DNA of 64,000 bases from assembly GCA_015345905.1 (NCBI GenBank), contig JADDTR010000011.1, positions 248,001 to 312,000 of the forward strand. The letters run 5' to 3'. The notes beneath the pieces were generated by a model that was not told where the DNA came from, ran no database searches, and saw only the letters and a program-made list of their open reading frames with translations. Origin of the DNA: Aotearoamyces nothofagi. Taxonomy: Eukaryota; Ascomycota; Leotiomycetes; Leotiales; Tympanidaceae. Shown here in pieces: positions 27,553 through 38,356 of this stretch (position 1 is its first letter; every line of letters starts with the position of its first letter). Position numbers and translations under genes: made by a program.

Positions 27553-28188
27553 TTAGTCAAGAGATGGTGTTATTGAACCGTTAGAATTCCGACGCTCTTT
27601 GATGGGCGTTGATTTTGGGGAATCTGTAGATCCCTCAACTGACCGGTCCTTGGCAGGATTTCTTTTTTGCTTCGGTGCTGAAATTGAGGCAGCTGAAGCT
27701 GCCTGGATCACTCTAACAGCAGTCTGATCTGTCTTGCAACTTTTCACAAACTCCCATAATAGATCGAGTAACCTGCACACTCCGGTGATGAGAAGCGTGC
27801 CGGTAACGAGACACATATTCAGAGAGATAAAAATGCAAAGAAAAAGCGTATGCGACAGCTTCACTCTCCTTAACGGACATAGCGCTTTCTTCTTTTTCTT
27901 CAATTTCTGCTTGCCATCATCTGCTGCTTCATCTTCGGAATCCTCTTCTTCAGGATCAAACATCATCTCAAGATACGGCCTCATAGGGCATTGGGCTTTA
28001 GGAGGCTCAGGTGGGGGCGGTGGTGGTGTGACGACTGTGCTCGACGCCGAGGATACGGACTCAGTGTCTGTGTCCTTCTTCCGTCTTTTGCCGTGTTGTC
28101 CATGGACGACAACGTCACGGCGGGCACGCGTATTGGCGTACTGCTTTTCTTTCTTAGACATGCTGCCAAAGAAGTGGTATGAAGACAT
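27553..28188 (-). CDS. Unknown single-pass membrane protein
   Basis: An uninterrupted frame of 211 aa from an ATG. The N-terminal half is basic and Ser/Thr-rich with a KRRKK patch (possible nuclear-type signal), then a run of prolines (PPPPPPEPP), an acidic stretch (DPEEEDSEDEAADD) and a lysine cluster. One strongly hydrophobic stretch, LFLCIFISLNMCLVTGTLLI, probably spans a membrane. The last 60 residues are basic and Ser-rich. The length, clear architecture and lack of frame breaks favour a real gene. I recognise no family, and the clean segmentation into charged blocks is typical of lineage-specific fungal proteins. Confidence 0.65.
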   Translation of the reverse strand: MSSYHFFGSMSKKEKQYANTRARRDVVVHGQHGKRRKKDTDTESVSSASSTVVTPPPPPPEPPKAQCPMRPYLEMMFDPEEEDSEDEAADDGKQKLKKKKKALCPLRRVKLSHTLFLCIFISLNMCLVTGTLLITGVCRLLDLLWEFVKSCKTDQTAVRVIQAASAASISAPKQKRNPAKDRSVEGSTDSPKSTPIKERRNSNGSITPSLD

Positions 28189-29496
28189 TGATGCGGTTGG
28201 ACAATGCTGCTGCTGAGCGATGATTGGGGACTCAGATGGTGCTATATAGCTGACAGGTGTGCGGGGTCATAGCCGTCTTACAAGCCACGAGCATCCCGTA
28301 ATGTTGTTATCGGAGTAAGACAATTTGATGGCGGCCTAATCCACGCGTGTTCGTTGCCCAATATGCACCAGGAGCCACATTTAAGGAGGTATTGTGGTGC
28401 TTCATTCCCATTTGTGATGCCATGTGAGAGCGGAGAGCTGCCAAATACAGGCCGCAAAACTGCGGCCATTCAGGCGCAAGCAACGTGGCAGCAGCAGACG
28501 AGCTGCCCGTACACCCCATTGTTCGCAGATCAGCTCAGTTCGTGTTTCAATCAGCGCCGCAACTGAGACTTGCCTCTCTGCTGAGCATCTACTGAGGCCT
28601 TAGGGATGTCTTAGGGAGGGCTTGTGGAGGTCTCCTGATGACCTCGCGTCGCACGGCAAGGAGCTGCCCAATGTCTAGAGATGCCTGCTTCTACTGGTTG
28701 GGCAATATGCTGTCACATATGTCCTACACCACTCAACCCCCCGATGCTGCAATGTGAGTGATCAGTGCCCAACGTATTGGCCCAGTATAGTCAGGTACAG
28801 CTAAGAAAAGACTCGGTAATCGGGATATTGGAGATGCTCGACGCCGGGGAAGTTAAAGAGCTTCAGGAGTGTGGGGGAAGCATCCCCGCCTCAGAGGCTT
28901 GGGAAGACCCCGTCGTTCCCTAACGAGGGTTCCCTAACGTGGATGCACGGCCAATCGATAAAGAGCAAGGAGATACGAGAGACTTGTTGTGAATGGATAG
29001 ACTGCTCTTGGCCCTACCTTCACTTTATATATGCCTCTAGGCACGTGATGCAGCGACTACAGCTTAGGTGTCGTTGACAGCTCGGAGCGGATGTCTGGAT
29101 AAAGTTTATTGGAGAAGCCGTGGGAAATGGTGGGGAGTGGCCTAAAGGCAGCCGTACTCAGACAACTTCTGGCGACATGCCATTGAGTGTAGATTGGATG
29201 TGTTTTGGAGGAATAACCCGTGGAAATCCTTTTCTTTCTCTGTACTGCCAGACCAGGCTGGATGTGATTTGGGTGGGTGCACGGTCGCATTTATGGCCCG
29301 CGATTGAGGGATCGCGGATCAACCGACGTCAGTGGTTAAGCGTAGCATGTACGGTACGGTAGCTCGCCAAAGCTCTCAGCAACTCCAACCTTCCACGACA
29401 CCGATAATCAACAAAGCTCAAGAGGCTTGTTTACACAATCTGGACTCTGTAGACCACACTGTCCTTCAGTGCTTTTCAAAAGTGAGGCACGACACA
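28189..29496. other. Intergenic, no gene seen
   Basis: About 1.3 kb between two divergent genes. Contains several short frames without coding character. In-frame ATGs at 29347 and 29497 both precede the next gene, and I preferred the latter. Confidence 0.45.
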
Positions 29497-30789
29497 ATGG
29501 TTCTCGAAAATGCGCCCGCGATCGAATCAGACGACTTTGGTTCTGACACCGCCCCGACATCCGACGACGACCCTTATTCTTCATCCACTTTCTCGTCCAC
29601 GAAAGCTCCGACTATGATAATAGATGGATCTAAGCTTCCAAAGCCAATCCCAGTAGTTGGTCGTCTGTTTGGCTATAACAATGCCTTCTTGGCTAAGATG
29701 GTCGACTTGCGAATACGTGCCGCAGTAAAGCTGCTCCGAAGACAACCCACAGAAGATGAGGCTAGCGCAATTGCATACTGGACAGCAAAACAGATATCCA
29801 TCACGTCTTACGGTGGCCCTCTCGGTCTTGCTGGGGCTTGGTGGAGAGCATACACTACCATCCCGACTTACCGTTTTCCCTTCTATCAGCCAAACCTCGA
29901 ATCTTTCAAGACCCAGGTCTACCCGTCAGCTAAACTGAAGCTTTTGACTGGAGCAAGAGCAGCAATGGCATGGCATGCCTCGAGATTTCTTGCATATGGT
30001 ATTGTGGGCAACTTTCTCGGGCAAATGGTCTTCGGAAGCTACGGCATGAGCGTTGCATCGGTAGGAGAGATGACGGATCGGAGGTTGAAGGCATATGTGG
30101 AAGCAATCAGAAAGTCGGCACAGACAGCTCGGGGAAAGCTACAAAACCAGCCTGAACAGCCAGATAAGGTTGATGGCGGGCAGCAGAAGACCTCTTCTAC
30201 GCCGTGGAAGGGCCGCAGAACAGAGATCGGCGATGATGCAAGTCCTACAAGCGAAGCCTACAGTGATACAGAGGATTACAGTTCAATGGAAAGGGATGCA
30301 GACGAGGCCACGAGTAGTCAAAATATAAAATCGCGAGACTTGCGGCAAACATCAGAGACTAGAACGGGTCCTGTAGAAAGCAGCGCGGACACCTTCCACA
30401 TGGAGCGACAACCCCAATATTTTGATGAAGAGTTTGATGATGCTTCGCCAACCGCGGGAAGTGGCCCAGAAAAATCTGCATCGTCGGGAGGTTCTGCATG
30501 GGAGCGAATTCGCCGACAAGCAAGCACACAGCCTGCGGGAACTCGTGGCTCCAGCTGGCCAACGGGACGGGGGCCACAAGCAGCATCCACGGGGCCGAGT
30601 GCATGGACCAGGAATCAACAAGCACCTCGGGAAGCAGCACCAGGCGGGGACGAGTATGCATTTTCGAACACGGATGAAGACAAGCAGCTGGCCAAAGTGG
30701 AAGCGCAGAAAGCGTTCGATTCTCGCGTGGAGAGCGAGAGACGTGGCGGAGACTTCAGCGCCAAGAGTGGAGATCAGAAACGTTGGTAG
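29497..30789 (+). CDS. Conserved-looking fungal protein of unknown function
   Basis: A single long frame of 430 aa from the ATG at 29497, which has a good context (CACAATGG). An earlier in-frame ATG at 29347 would add 50 residues. The first 50 residues are acidic and Ser-rich. The core, about 45-215, is ordered-looking: LPKPIPVVGRLFGYNNAF, FLAKMVDLRIRAAVKLLRRQ, then a Gly/aromatic section (SYGGPLGLAGAWWRAY) and a hydrophobic patch (FLAYGIVGNFLGQMVFGSYG) that may be membrane-associated. The C-terminal half is disordered, with SAWERIRRQ and SAWTRNQQ repeats and a charged end that is heptad-like. I recall similar fungal proteins without assigned function, some mislabelled as glucanases. Confidence 0.8.
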   Translation: MVLENAPAIESDDFGSDTAPTSDDDPYSSSTFSSTKAPTMIIDGSKLPKPIPVVGRLFGYNNAFLAKMVDLRIRAAVKLLRRQPTEDEASAIAYWTAKQISITSYGGPLGLAGAWWRAYTTIPTYRFPFYQPNLESFKTQVYPSAKLKLLTGARAAMAWHASRFLAYGIVGNFLGQMVFGSYGMSVASVGEMTDRRLKAYVEAIRKSAQTARGKLQNQPEQPDKVDGGQQKTSSTPWKGRRTEIGDDASPTSEAYSDTEDYSSMERDADEATSSQNIKSRDLRQTSETRTGPVESSADTFHMERQPQYFDEEFDDASPTAGSGPEKSASSGGSAWERIRRQASTQPAGTRGSSWPTGRGPQAASTGPSAWTRNQQAPREAAPGGDEYAFSNTDEDKQLAKVEAQKAFDSRVESERRGGDFSAKSGDQKRW

Positions 30790-31480
30790 CCGAAATACGA
30801 ATCAGTATCGCGTCAAGGTGTTACAAACTGCGTAAAGTATATTGAAGACCATGCTGGCTGACACAGTAGTGGTCGAGATAAGGATGCATGGCCTTTGTAA
30901 GGAGAGGATGCACCGAGGATGCACTGAGGATGCACGTGGACCATGCTAATTCCGGAGAAGGGCCCAAGCGATATGAAGGATGAGGACGGTTGCTATAGGC
31001 GGGCAGGGCAGTCAGTAGGTAGTCGGACAATCCAAAGCCATGGACAGCCTCCATTCAAGTAATCATCCGTCGCCACATGTGCAGACACGGGGATCGGCAT
31101 CAACGGAAGCCATGTGTAGCATGAAAACGGTAGCATGAAGCATGTAGCATGAAGCACAAAGCGTGGAAGAGATTAGTAACTCGAATGCACTGCGGTACCT
31201 GAAGACCTGCTCTCGTAGTCCGGGATGGATGCAGATGGAGATGAAGGTGCGGGCCAGTGGCCACTTTGAGAACCCGTAGGGCCTGTGTACTATCCTCTGT
31301 AGGGGCGAAGTGGCCGTAGGAGCTCAGCACGTCCTCGAAGCCGCCGTCCGGCGCCCCACCCAAGAACGTATGGAGTACGCAGGACTGGGAGGACATGCAC
31401 GATGGTGCACGGTGTTGCTGTTGCACGGTGCTGTCTGCAACGGCTGCTTTGCGGACCCAGCAGTGAAAGCTGGAGGTTGG

Positions 31481-31590
31481 AGGCATGGAGGCATGGAGGC
31501 ATGGAGGCATGGAGACATGGAGACATGGAGACATGGAGATGTGCCAGATGCGCCAGATGCGCGAGATGCGCGAGATGCACGCCAGATGCG
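31481..31590. repeat. Stepwise octamer array, GGCATGGA then GACATGGA then GATGCGCCA
   Basis: Four or five GGCATGGA units pass directly into three GACATGGA units and then into GATGCGCCA/GATGCGCGA units. Adjacent blocks share words, as if each arose by slippage from a variant of the last. Confidence 0.85.
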
Positions 31591-32814
31591 GGCCTTGATG
31601 ATGCGCAGGGTGCTCGGTTTCACACTATGGCGACACTACATACGATACTGTACATACGATGGCCCGACCTTGCCGTACAGGAGCAGCTCAGCCCGTGATG
31701 GAGGACGAGGACGAGGACGGAGGACGGAGGACGGAGGACGATGGGGGATTCGCTCGAGCTTCTGGCCGCAGCCAATCGCCGGCGCCCGCGTCCGCTGCCA
31801 CAGGCCCCGGATCGCCACTAGGCCCAGCACCCCGGGCACGCAAGGGCCTCGACCCGCGTGGGCTGGCTGCGCGCTTACCGCGATGAATATGGTGTTCGCT
31901 TCCACGCCTGCAGCGTCCGGCCTCCAGCGTCCGCTGCTCTGCACTGCACTGCACAGTACCAGAGCTCCTTCCACCTCCCACCTCCCAGCTTCCAGCTTCC
32001 AGCTTCCAGCTTTGAGCTTTGAGCTTTGAGCTTCGCCCCTCCAGTTGCCAGCTGCCAGCTGCCCGCTTCATGCTTCATGCTTTTCTGCATCCTGCATCCT
32101 GCATCCTGCTTCCGTGCATCCGTGCATCCGTCTGGCCCAACCGGACCTGCTGCAATTGCAATTGGCACGATCCTCAACTGCAACTGCCACTGCAACTGCC
32201 ACTGCCAGCCTGGGCCCTGCCCCAAGAGCCGCACCTGCTTCGGGACTCCTCAAACGCCCCAAGGCGGCAAGTCCAGCGCTGGATGTGCCGCGGTGGTTTA
32301 GTTACCCTCTGGCAGCGCTGAGGCGGTTTTTCTTGCTGGCGTCGTCTGCTGGCGTCGTCTGCTGGACCGACCACCGGCCGTGTCCAAGGCACCCAAGGCA
32401 CCCAAGGCAGCCCAAGGCAGCCCAAGGTAGTGCCTGGCCAGTGTCGTGCCTGGACAGCAAGGCATCTCCCTGCCTTGTCTACCTCCCCCCTCGACCCTCC
32501 CTACCCTTCCTAATGTAGCTAGCTACCTTGGTCAGCGTCTAGTATCTTGTGTCTAGTGCCCACCCGCTCACTGTCCACTGCTACTGTCCAATGGCCTGTG
32601 TTTGCTATATCTTGTTCCGGGTCCCGGGTCCCGTGTCCCGTGTTCGTTGTCCCGTGCTCTGTCCATCGTCCAGCGTCTTTCGTCTTTCGTCTTTCCTGTT
32701 CCTTACTCATCGTCCTTCCCTCTCGCGCCCTTCTTCTGGTTGGTCTGGCCTGGCCTGGTCTGTATCCGGAGCAGCACGTTGATGCCAGCTGGGCCAGCTT
32801 GTCTGTGAGTTCTG

Positions 32815-32885
32815 CATCTCCAGCATCTCCAGCCTCTCCAGCATCTCCTGCATCTCCAGCATCTCCTGCGCCTACTGCGCCTACT
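32815..32885. repeat. Nonamer array of CATCTCCAG type
   Basis: About seven imperfect copies of a nine-base unit (CATCTCCAG, CCTCTCCAG, CATCTCCTG) followed by CCTACTGCG duplicates. It is the longest single run in this repeat-rich stretch. Confidence 0.85.
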
Positions 32886-33466
32886 GCGTCTTCTGCAGCC
32901 GGCCTCAACGACCCCCCGCCTGCTTCCTGGCCTGACATACATCAGGTCGTACAAGCTGACAGCTGGTGGCCGGGGCGCGCTGGGCCCTGTGCCGAGCGGC
33001 AGCCTCGCTCGGCCGAAAAGGGAAAGAAACAGAGTCGCTCCTATCGCTCCTGTCGGCCTGGACCCGGACCCGGACCCGGACCCAGACCCGAACCAGCCGT
33101 CCTCACGCCGCCCTCAGGCAGCCCCTCACGCCGCACTTGGGCAGGTGCTACCTTCGTACTCAATTGCTGCTGTCTAGGCTGTCTCTTGTCCCCCGGCCTG
33201 GAGACACCAATGGCGTGGTGTCTGCCAGCCCCCTTCCCCCTCGAGCTGTTGCTTCCTCCGTGGCCCATGAGCAAGCACGTCTTGAAGAGATGGAGGTCTG
33301 CTTTACAAACTCCCTAGGTGTGCTCGTGATTATATATATTGACCCCTCTTCCTTCTGCGGACCCCGTTAGAAGGGGACTTTGCACACAGCATAGTTGGAA
33401 TACCCCTCTGCCCTTCTAATACACCTCTGCCCTTCTAATACACCTCGATTCTCTTCTTCTGCCGCC

Positions 33467-34850
33467 ATGGAGGCTTCGTATCCCCCCGGTGGCCATGAGG
33501 CGGTGCTTTCTCCGCCACCCGCCTTTGTGCGGAGCTTCCTCGACGGCCATGTCCTCCTCCCCGGCCGAGACCACTTTGCACTTCGTAATATTCCATGCTT
33601 CTCCGGCGACATTCTGCTGGCAGCTCTCCTCGCGTTTGGCATCGTTGCTATTCGCAAAAGCGTTCTATTCCACCGCCGTGCATTTGACGGCCTGCGGTCT
33701 CAAGCTATAGAGTCTGCAAAGTATCATGCCTACATGGCCGTTCTCAAGGACACCATGAGTAGTGGTGCACGGCCATATGTGCTGCCGCCACTTAAGGCGG
33801 CGACGTCTCCTCATATGACAATGGGCCTTAAGCATCTCGACCACGCAAATTGGTTGACTATGGACTCTTTCTACATGCCCGAGCACCGCATCCGTGCTTC
33901 CCTCCTCTTCTCCCACCCCAGCGCCGTCCTCCAGTGCCTCCCTGGCACCGAGCTGGCCTGCCAGGAAGTCTTCATAGCGGTGACTACCTTCTTGACCTCT
34001 CGTTACCCGGATGCCTTCTCCATAACTGGCTGGGCCCATAAACGCATGATTAGCAACCAGCTGACGGGAGAATCGTTTCCTCTTGTCAATAACCAGTGCC
34101 CCTTGGAAACGGCAGTGAGACTTGCGATGGAGGACTTGAGCGTCCTGACTAGGGACGAGAGTGGCGAGTATCGCCTCAATGCGAGCGCGACGCTATTCCC
34201 GGCTGGGTGGAGGATGCAGGACCGTATCGGAGGCACTATGAAGGAGCTCCATGCACCGGTCCCTGGCTGGCAGAGTAACCTGGGCTGCTCAGTTAATCGG
34301 TTAGATCGCACTCTTCTCCCTCCCTCGCACCCTGTTAATCGCCTACCATGGCTACTTTCCGTCTTCCCTGCATACAAGGAGACTAAGCCATATCGATGTC
34401 AGGCTAACGCCGCAAGACAGGTACTTCGACCATCTTTCTACATCTTCAGCCATGGAGCGCCTCTCGCTCTTTGTGCAAACAAACACCGACCTTTTCCAAT
34501 CAGAAGCTCTCCCAACCCTCAGGCCGTCCAGCTCCAGCAGTGATCTCCCAGCAACCCAGACCCCATCCACGCCCGCTCTCCGGATCGAGGACATCCACGT
34601 CCGCCGTGAACGCCAGACCTTCATCCCTCTCCCACTCACGACGGCCAAGACGGGCAGAAAGAACATCCTGTTCTCCGTCCGCACGTACCTTGTCCCCCTC
34701 GTTTGCCTCTCGGTACCCGAGCTCGAGGCCCTGATCAAGACTGCTGCGAGCTGGGACGGGGACATGAGTCGCTACAAGGGAAAGCATGTCTGGTTTGAGA
34801 TTGTCGTCCAGTATCTGGTAGCACGTCGCGCAGTGGTAGTGTCTGAATAG
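33467..34850 (+). CDS. DUF3445 protein (heme-dependent oxidative N-demethylase alpha-like)
   Basis: Two exons, 33467-34299 and 34421-34850, give about 420 aa. The start has a perfect GCCGCCATGG context. A hydrophobic segment (DILLAALLAFGIVAI) near residue 45 suggests a membrane anchor. The DUF3445 core then appears in order: HMTMGLKHLDHANWLTMD, an RYP motif after FLTS, LTGESFPL, GEYRLNA, FPAGW, LHAPVPGWQ and, across the intron, SVNRYFDHL and LFVQTNTDLF. Bacterial HDOD alpha subunits use heme to demethylate dimethylamine, but fungal members are uncharacterised, so the substrate is open. The 3' part ends in a conserved-looking TYLVPL segment. The promoter contains the 18-bp duplication described for the repeat region. 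Confidence 0.85.
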
Positions 34851-35281
34851 GAATCCGCTGGGGAGGTCCTCTTACTTTCTCTGGGTGAGTTTTGAAGTAA
34901 GGTGATGAGGTGAACATACGAGCCCAGAAACCATGCTTTCAAGATCTAAAGAAACACCACCGATCTGTGTGGTATGGTAATATAGTACCAAGTAGTAACG
35001 ATTAAAGCATGGATGTAAATCTGGACAAAAGCAGTCAGGGCCCAAAGGTGTGGAGAGCCGTACAGTGTCGAAGAAATTTACTCTTATTGTCTAACTTCTA
35101 TGTATCCTATGATTGAGCGCTCTAACACTAAACAAGAGAAACAACTCGCAATCTTTATTACAAAGTAATCTATTGAGGGGGCCTTTATTCTAGCCTTTTG
35201 GGATGAACACACATATTCATCACGCTTGCGGCTTGCATGCTCTTCTCGTATGAGATGACTGCGCCTGCAACAAATATATCC

Positions 35282-35618
35282 TGAGCCAGCACTAGAGTGC
35301 CGTGCTTTCCCCAGATATATCGCCTTTCCCATGTTACCCTGAGCCAGCACTAGAGTGCCGTGCTTTCCCTAGATATATCGCTTTTCCTATGTTGCCCTGA
35401 GCCTTTCTTATGTTGCTCTGAGCTAGCACTAGAGTGCCGTGCTTTCCCTAAATATATCGCCTTTTCTATGTTGCTCTGGGCTAGCACTAGAGTGCCGTGC
35501 TTTCCCCAGATATATCGCCTTTCTTATGTTGCTCTGAGCTAGCACTAGAGTGCCGTGCTTTCCCCAGATATATCGCCTTTCCCATGTTGCCCTGAGTCAG
35601 CACTAGAGTGCCGTGCTG
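35282..35618. repeat. Tandem array of a 58-bp unit, five full copies
   Basis: Full units start at 35282, 35340, 35419, 35477 and 35535. A 21-bp partial copy lies at 35398-35418, and a truncated sixth copy starts at 35593. Copies differ at about 1-6 positions. Each begins TGAGCCAGCACTAGAGTGCC or a close variant and includes CAGATATATCGCC. GCACTAGAGTGC forms a small stem inside each unit. The array lies between two convergent gene ends. Confidence 0.93.
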
Positions 35619-35783
35619 ACCCCAAAAGCTCCATTCCAAAACTTCATTCCAAAATTTCAATTCAAAACTCCATTCCCCGAACTCCATACATTCTTCCATT
35701 CTTATTTCGTTATAGTGTATGCACGTAGCTCCTGGTACTCTATTGTAGTAACTTTTATGCTCCGGCTGTTCTGTCACAGGTGC

Positions 35784-35835
35784 CGCTAAAATCCAAGGGG
35801 CCCCGGAGCCTGCCGGGGCCCCTTGGATTTTAGCG
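35784..35835. repeat. Perfect 23-bp inverted repeat with 6-nt loop
   Basis: Left arm 35784-35806, loop AGCCTG, right arm 35813-35835. The arms pair without error, start with CGCTAAAATCC and include a GGGGCCCC core. It ends 29 bp before the stop codon of the minus-strand copper-fist gene, so it should lie in that gene's 3' untranslated region. It may act in 3' end formation or RNA stability, or be the trace of a small foldback element. Confidence 0.88.
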
Positions 35836-35863
35836 TAGCGGCCGAGACCTCGTAATTTCATAC

Positions 35864-37463
35864 TTAATTTTCATGCTCGTGCATATCATCCTTACGATGA
35901 ATTATACACCCCGTGCAGGCACAATTTTTACCACAGCCACAGGTCTCAGACACGCCCAAGCAATCTTTAGTGGCGTGGCTCGGCACCATAAGCATGAAAT
36001 AATTTTCTGGCGCAAGAACCCTTTCCTTGGATATGCTCTTTTTAGATTTTGCCATGGATTCTTCATCCTCATCCTCATCCTCATTGGAAAAGTCCGAATT
36101 TTCATTTGGTAGTGGAACCACAGTACTAGTGTCGCCTGCAGAAATTGGACTTTCGAAATCCCAGGTAGAGCGGACATACTCTGCTGTAGTTGTGTTGTAG
36201 GGATGCACTTGGCAAGCAAGGCATTCGCAGGTCGGCCCGCAGGAACAGTGATTTCCGCTGTTGTAACGAGTAAGGGAATCTGACGGAGTTGACAATTCTG
36301 AGATATTTGCCTCGTCGTTGTGGTGCAAAGGTTGACTGAGCATATTTGACTGGATTGAGTCTACCCAGTGTGTCATTTCTTGTGGTTGCTCATCTGAGCT
36401 ATGTCTTGAGGATATGCTATTAGGTGCGGGCTCGACGTGTGGGCGAAATCGTGACAGGTCGAGAGATTCGAGGTGAGATAGATATTCGTTACTCGGTTGC
36501 TCCAAGTCGTCGACGTACATTGTTGGCATGGTCGGGAGGCCTTCTGAGGATATGAAGTTATACTCCGACAGATTAGGAGGCTGTATCAAGCCAGCCGTGG
36601 CTGGAGAGTATGTAGAAGAAGACACTGGATAACTCGTATTGTGTAAAGTATTTTGCAAATCATAAGATAGCCCAGGTTGTTCCATAGTTGGCGAGAAACC
36701 CTGGTTTAGAGGCGGAGTAGGTATGCAATAACCATTTCTGCCAGTATTCGCGCCATTCAAGGGTAGATAATTCCCTGGGTTGAGTTGCGATTCATGGTTC
36801 GCACCATGCCCGGCGCCGGGAGTAATATTCGGGGGAAGAAAAGATGTATGTCCATTAATATGTGGCTGCGGAATATAATTGTTGTACGCGGTGGGAGGTG
36901 CAGACATCAGCTGTTGCTGCTGTTGCTGCTGTCGTGATCGACGAGATGGTACCCAATTGACACTGCTAGGATCTGTCCTGTCGAGGTTACTGAGACTGTA
37001 GGACCGGTTTTTGCTTGATGGCCTTGCTGAAGGCCTTTCTACTCTGAAAGATACCCTTGTTGGGAAAGGAATATCTGGTATTGCTGATGGTAGAGGTCGC
37101 ACTTTGAGAGGGGGGGGGATATCAGGAGCCAAATCTGCGGTCAATTTTGGGCTCGAACCGCAGCTGCATTGGTTTTGAGGGATTGCTGCGTTGACAGTGG
37201 AGTCACACCGGCACCTTCGGTTCACAGGGATTGCTGCGGCAATGCTCGAGCATCCACACAGTGCGCGGTTCAGGTGAGGACAGGCGCTCAATGGCCTTCC
37301 AGGCTTTTTGACTTGAACCATTATCCGTTCGGCTCCATGTGTGCATTTTGATGATCGATGACCTCGAATGCACGGCGGACTAGACGAATATTAGCATGGT
37401 TGGAATGCGATCAATGGATACTGTGTCTTACCAAGCCATCTTCACTCCATTGATGAGTGGCAT
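35864..37463 (-). CDS. Copper-fist transcription factor (Cuf1/Ace1/Mac1 type)
   Basis: A nuclear regulator that senses copper and controls copper-responsive genes. Exon 1 is only 32 nt (37463-37432). Exon 2 is 37379-35864. Together they give about 515 aa. The copper fist starts at the first Met: MPLINGVKMAC, then CIRGHRSSKCTH, KPGRPLSACPH, which are the zinc and minor-groove contacts. Three further Cys-rich clusters follow: CGC..CRCD..CSCG near residue 60-90, a central CSCGPTCECLACQVHP and a C-terminal CGCGKNCACTGC, expected to bind Cu(I). A polyQ tract encoded by CAG/CAA lies near 165. It is probably auto- or copper-regulated, but activator versus repressor cannot be read. Missing the 32-nt exon would destroy the fist. 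Confidence 0.95.
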
Positions 37464-38356
37464 TTTGAGCCGGATATTCAATGGACAGCAGATGCCGGCG
37501 CAAAAGAATAGAGAAAGACGAAAAGCAGTAGCCTTAATTACAGCCGCAGACAGAGACGGCGGCGGTAACGAGGATGGGGACGAGGTCTCACGGGCGGAGA
37601 CTCGAGCTCGACGACACTTGCGACTGCGAAGTTCTTGTAAGCCTCGAAGAGGTACGGCGAAGTCGGGATGGTGAGGGACAGGGGGCAATTGCTTCAATAG
37701 ACCATGGAAGGGCGTATATAATAGCTCTGGCTGGATCTTTCAAAGAGAATTGCGGGTTTTTTGCCAGACATGGCGAGGGGAGAAGGGAAGCTCTTATAGG
37801 AATGAAGTGGACGAGTGATGGGAGGCACAGAGCCGGAGATAGGCCGGCCGGTGGCACAGTACCTTCTGAGCTAGGCTGTCAGATAAACGCTTCGCGGTTC
37901 TGTCCCATTTAGCGCCTATGCGGGGTGTTCCGCGGTGACTCGCGAGTCGCCGGTGAGCAAGTTTTGGCATACGGTGGCTTGGGCTTATCGATAAGCTGCG
38001 CGGCAGCATGAGCCGCGGTGGCGGACCGGTAGGAGGAAGCATTGTCCACCGTCCACCGTCCACCGTTCCTCGTCCATTGTACATACCGTCCATTGTTTAC
38101 CGTCTATTGTTTACCGTCCATTGCCTACCACTGTGGAGTCGGATCTTTGCAGTATTACCCTTCCTTATTGCCTCAATTGTAAGCGCAAGCGCAAGCGCGA
38201 TGCGACCAAAGTCGTGGCGTCTAGTCGCATAGAGTAGCATCTAGTAAGCTGCGGGCTGAAAGCTTCACACGCTAGCATTGGTAGCTAACGCCTGCATTAC
38301 CATTCCACGGCGACAATCCCTCCTCTTCCGTGCTCGACCCTGCAGCCAGCGCCACA
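37464..38356. promoter_or_regulatory. Divergent intergenic region of the copper-fist and Efm7-like genes
   Basis: About 890 bp with both promoters. It contains the CCGTCCA-type array listed separately and a GCGCAA array at 38182-38201. No gene is supported. Confidence 0.5.
38043..38130. repeat. Heptamer and 14-mer array, CCACCGT and CATTGTTTACCGT
   Basis: Three CCACCGT copies pass into repeated TCCATTGT and TTTACCGTC words. This is the same style of short mixed array as in the 31-33 kb stretch. Confidence 0.8.

Larger units (their letters stand above)
30790..33466. repeat. GC-rich intergenic mosaic of short tandem-repeat bursts
   Basis: About 2.7 kb with no supported gene. From about 31100 it is packed with many different short arrays, each only a few copies long. 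Unit lengths run from 6 to 18 bp: GGCATGGA/GACATGGA, GATGCGCCA, GGACGGA, CTTCCAG, CTTTGAG, CATCCTG, CAACTGC/CACTGC, GGCACCCAA, GTCTTTC, CATCTCCAG and GACCCG. The final duplication (CCTTCTAATACACCTCTG, 33404-33445) sits just before the next gene's ATG. Long open frames here (239 and 256 codons) result from GC bias and repeats. Confidence 0.75.
34851..35863. other. Intergenic with tandem array and hairpin
   Basis: Between convergent genes. Holds the 58-bp array at 35282-35618 and the inverted repeat at 35784-35835, both listed separately. No gene seen. Confidence 0.6.

Noticed and set aside
31310-33317. Long open frames (239 codons at 31310-32029 and 256 codons at 32547-33317)
   Set aside because: They coincide with short tandem repeats and high GC, similar-length frames occur on both strands, and the translations are low-complexity without domains.
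35282-35618. The 58-bp array as a CRISPR array
   Set aside because: Repeats are directly abutting with no unique spacers, copies differ, and the genome is eukaryotic.
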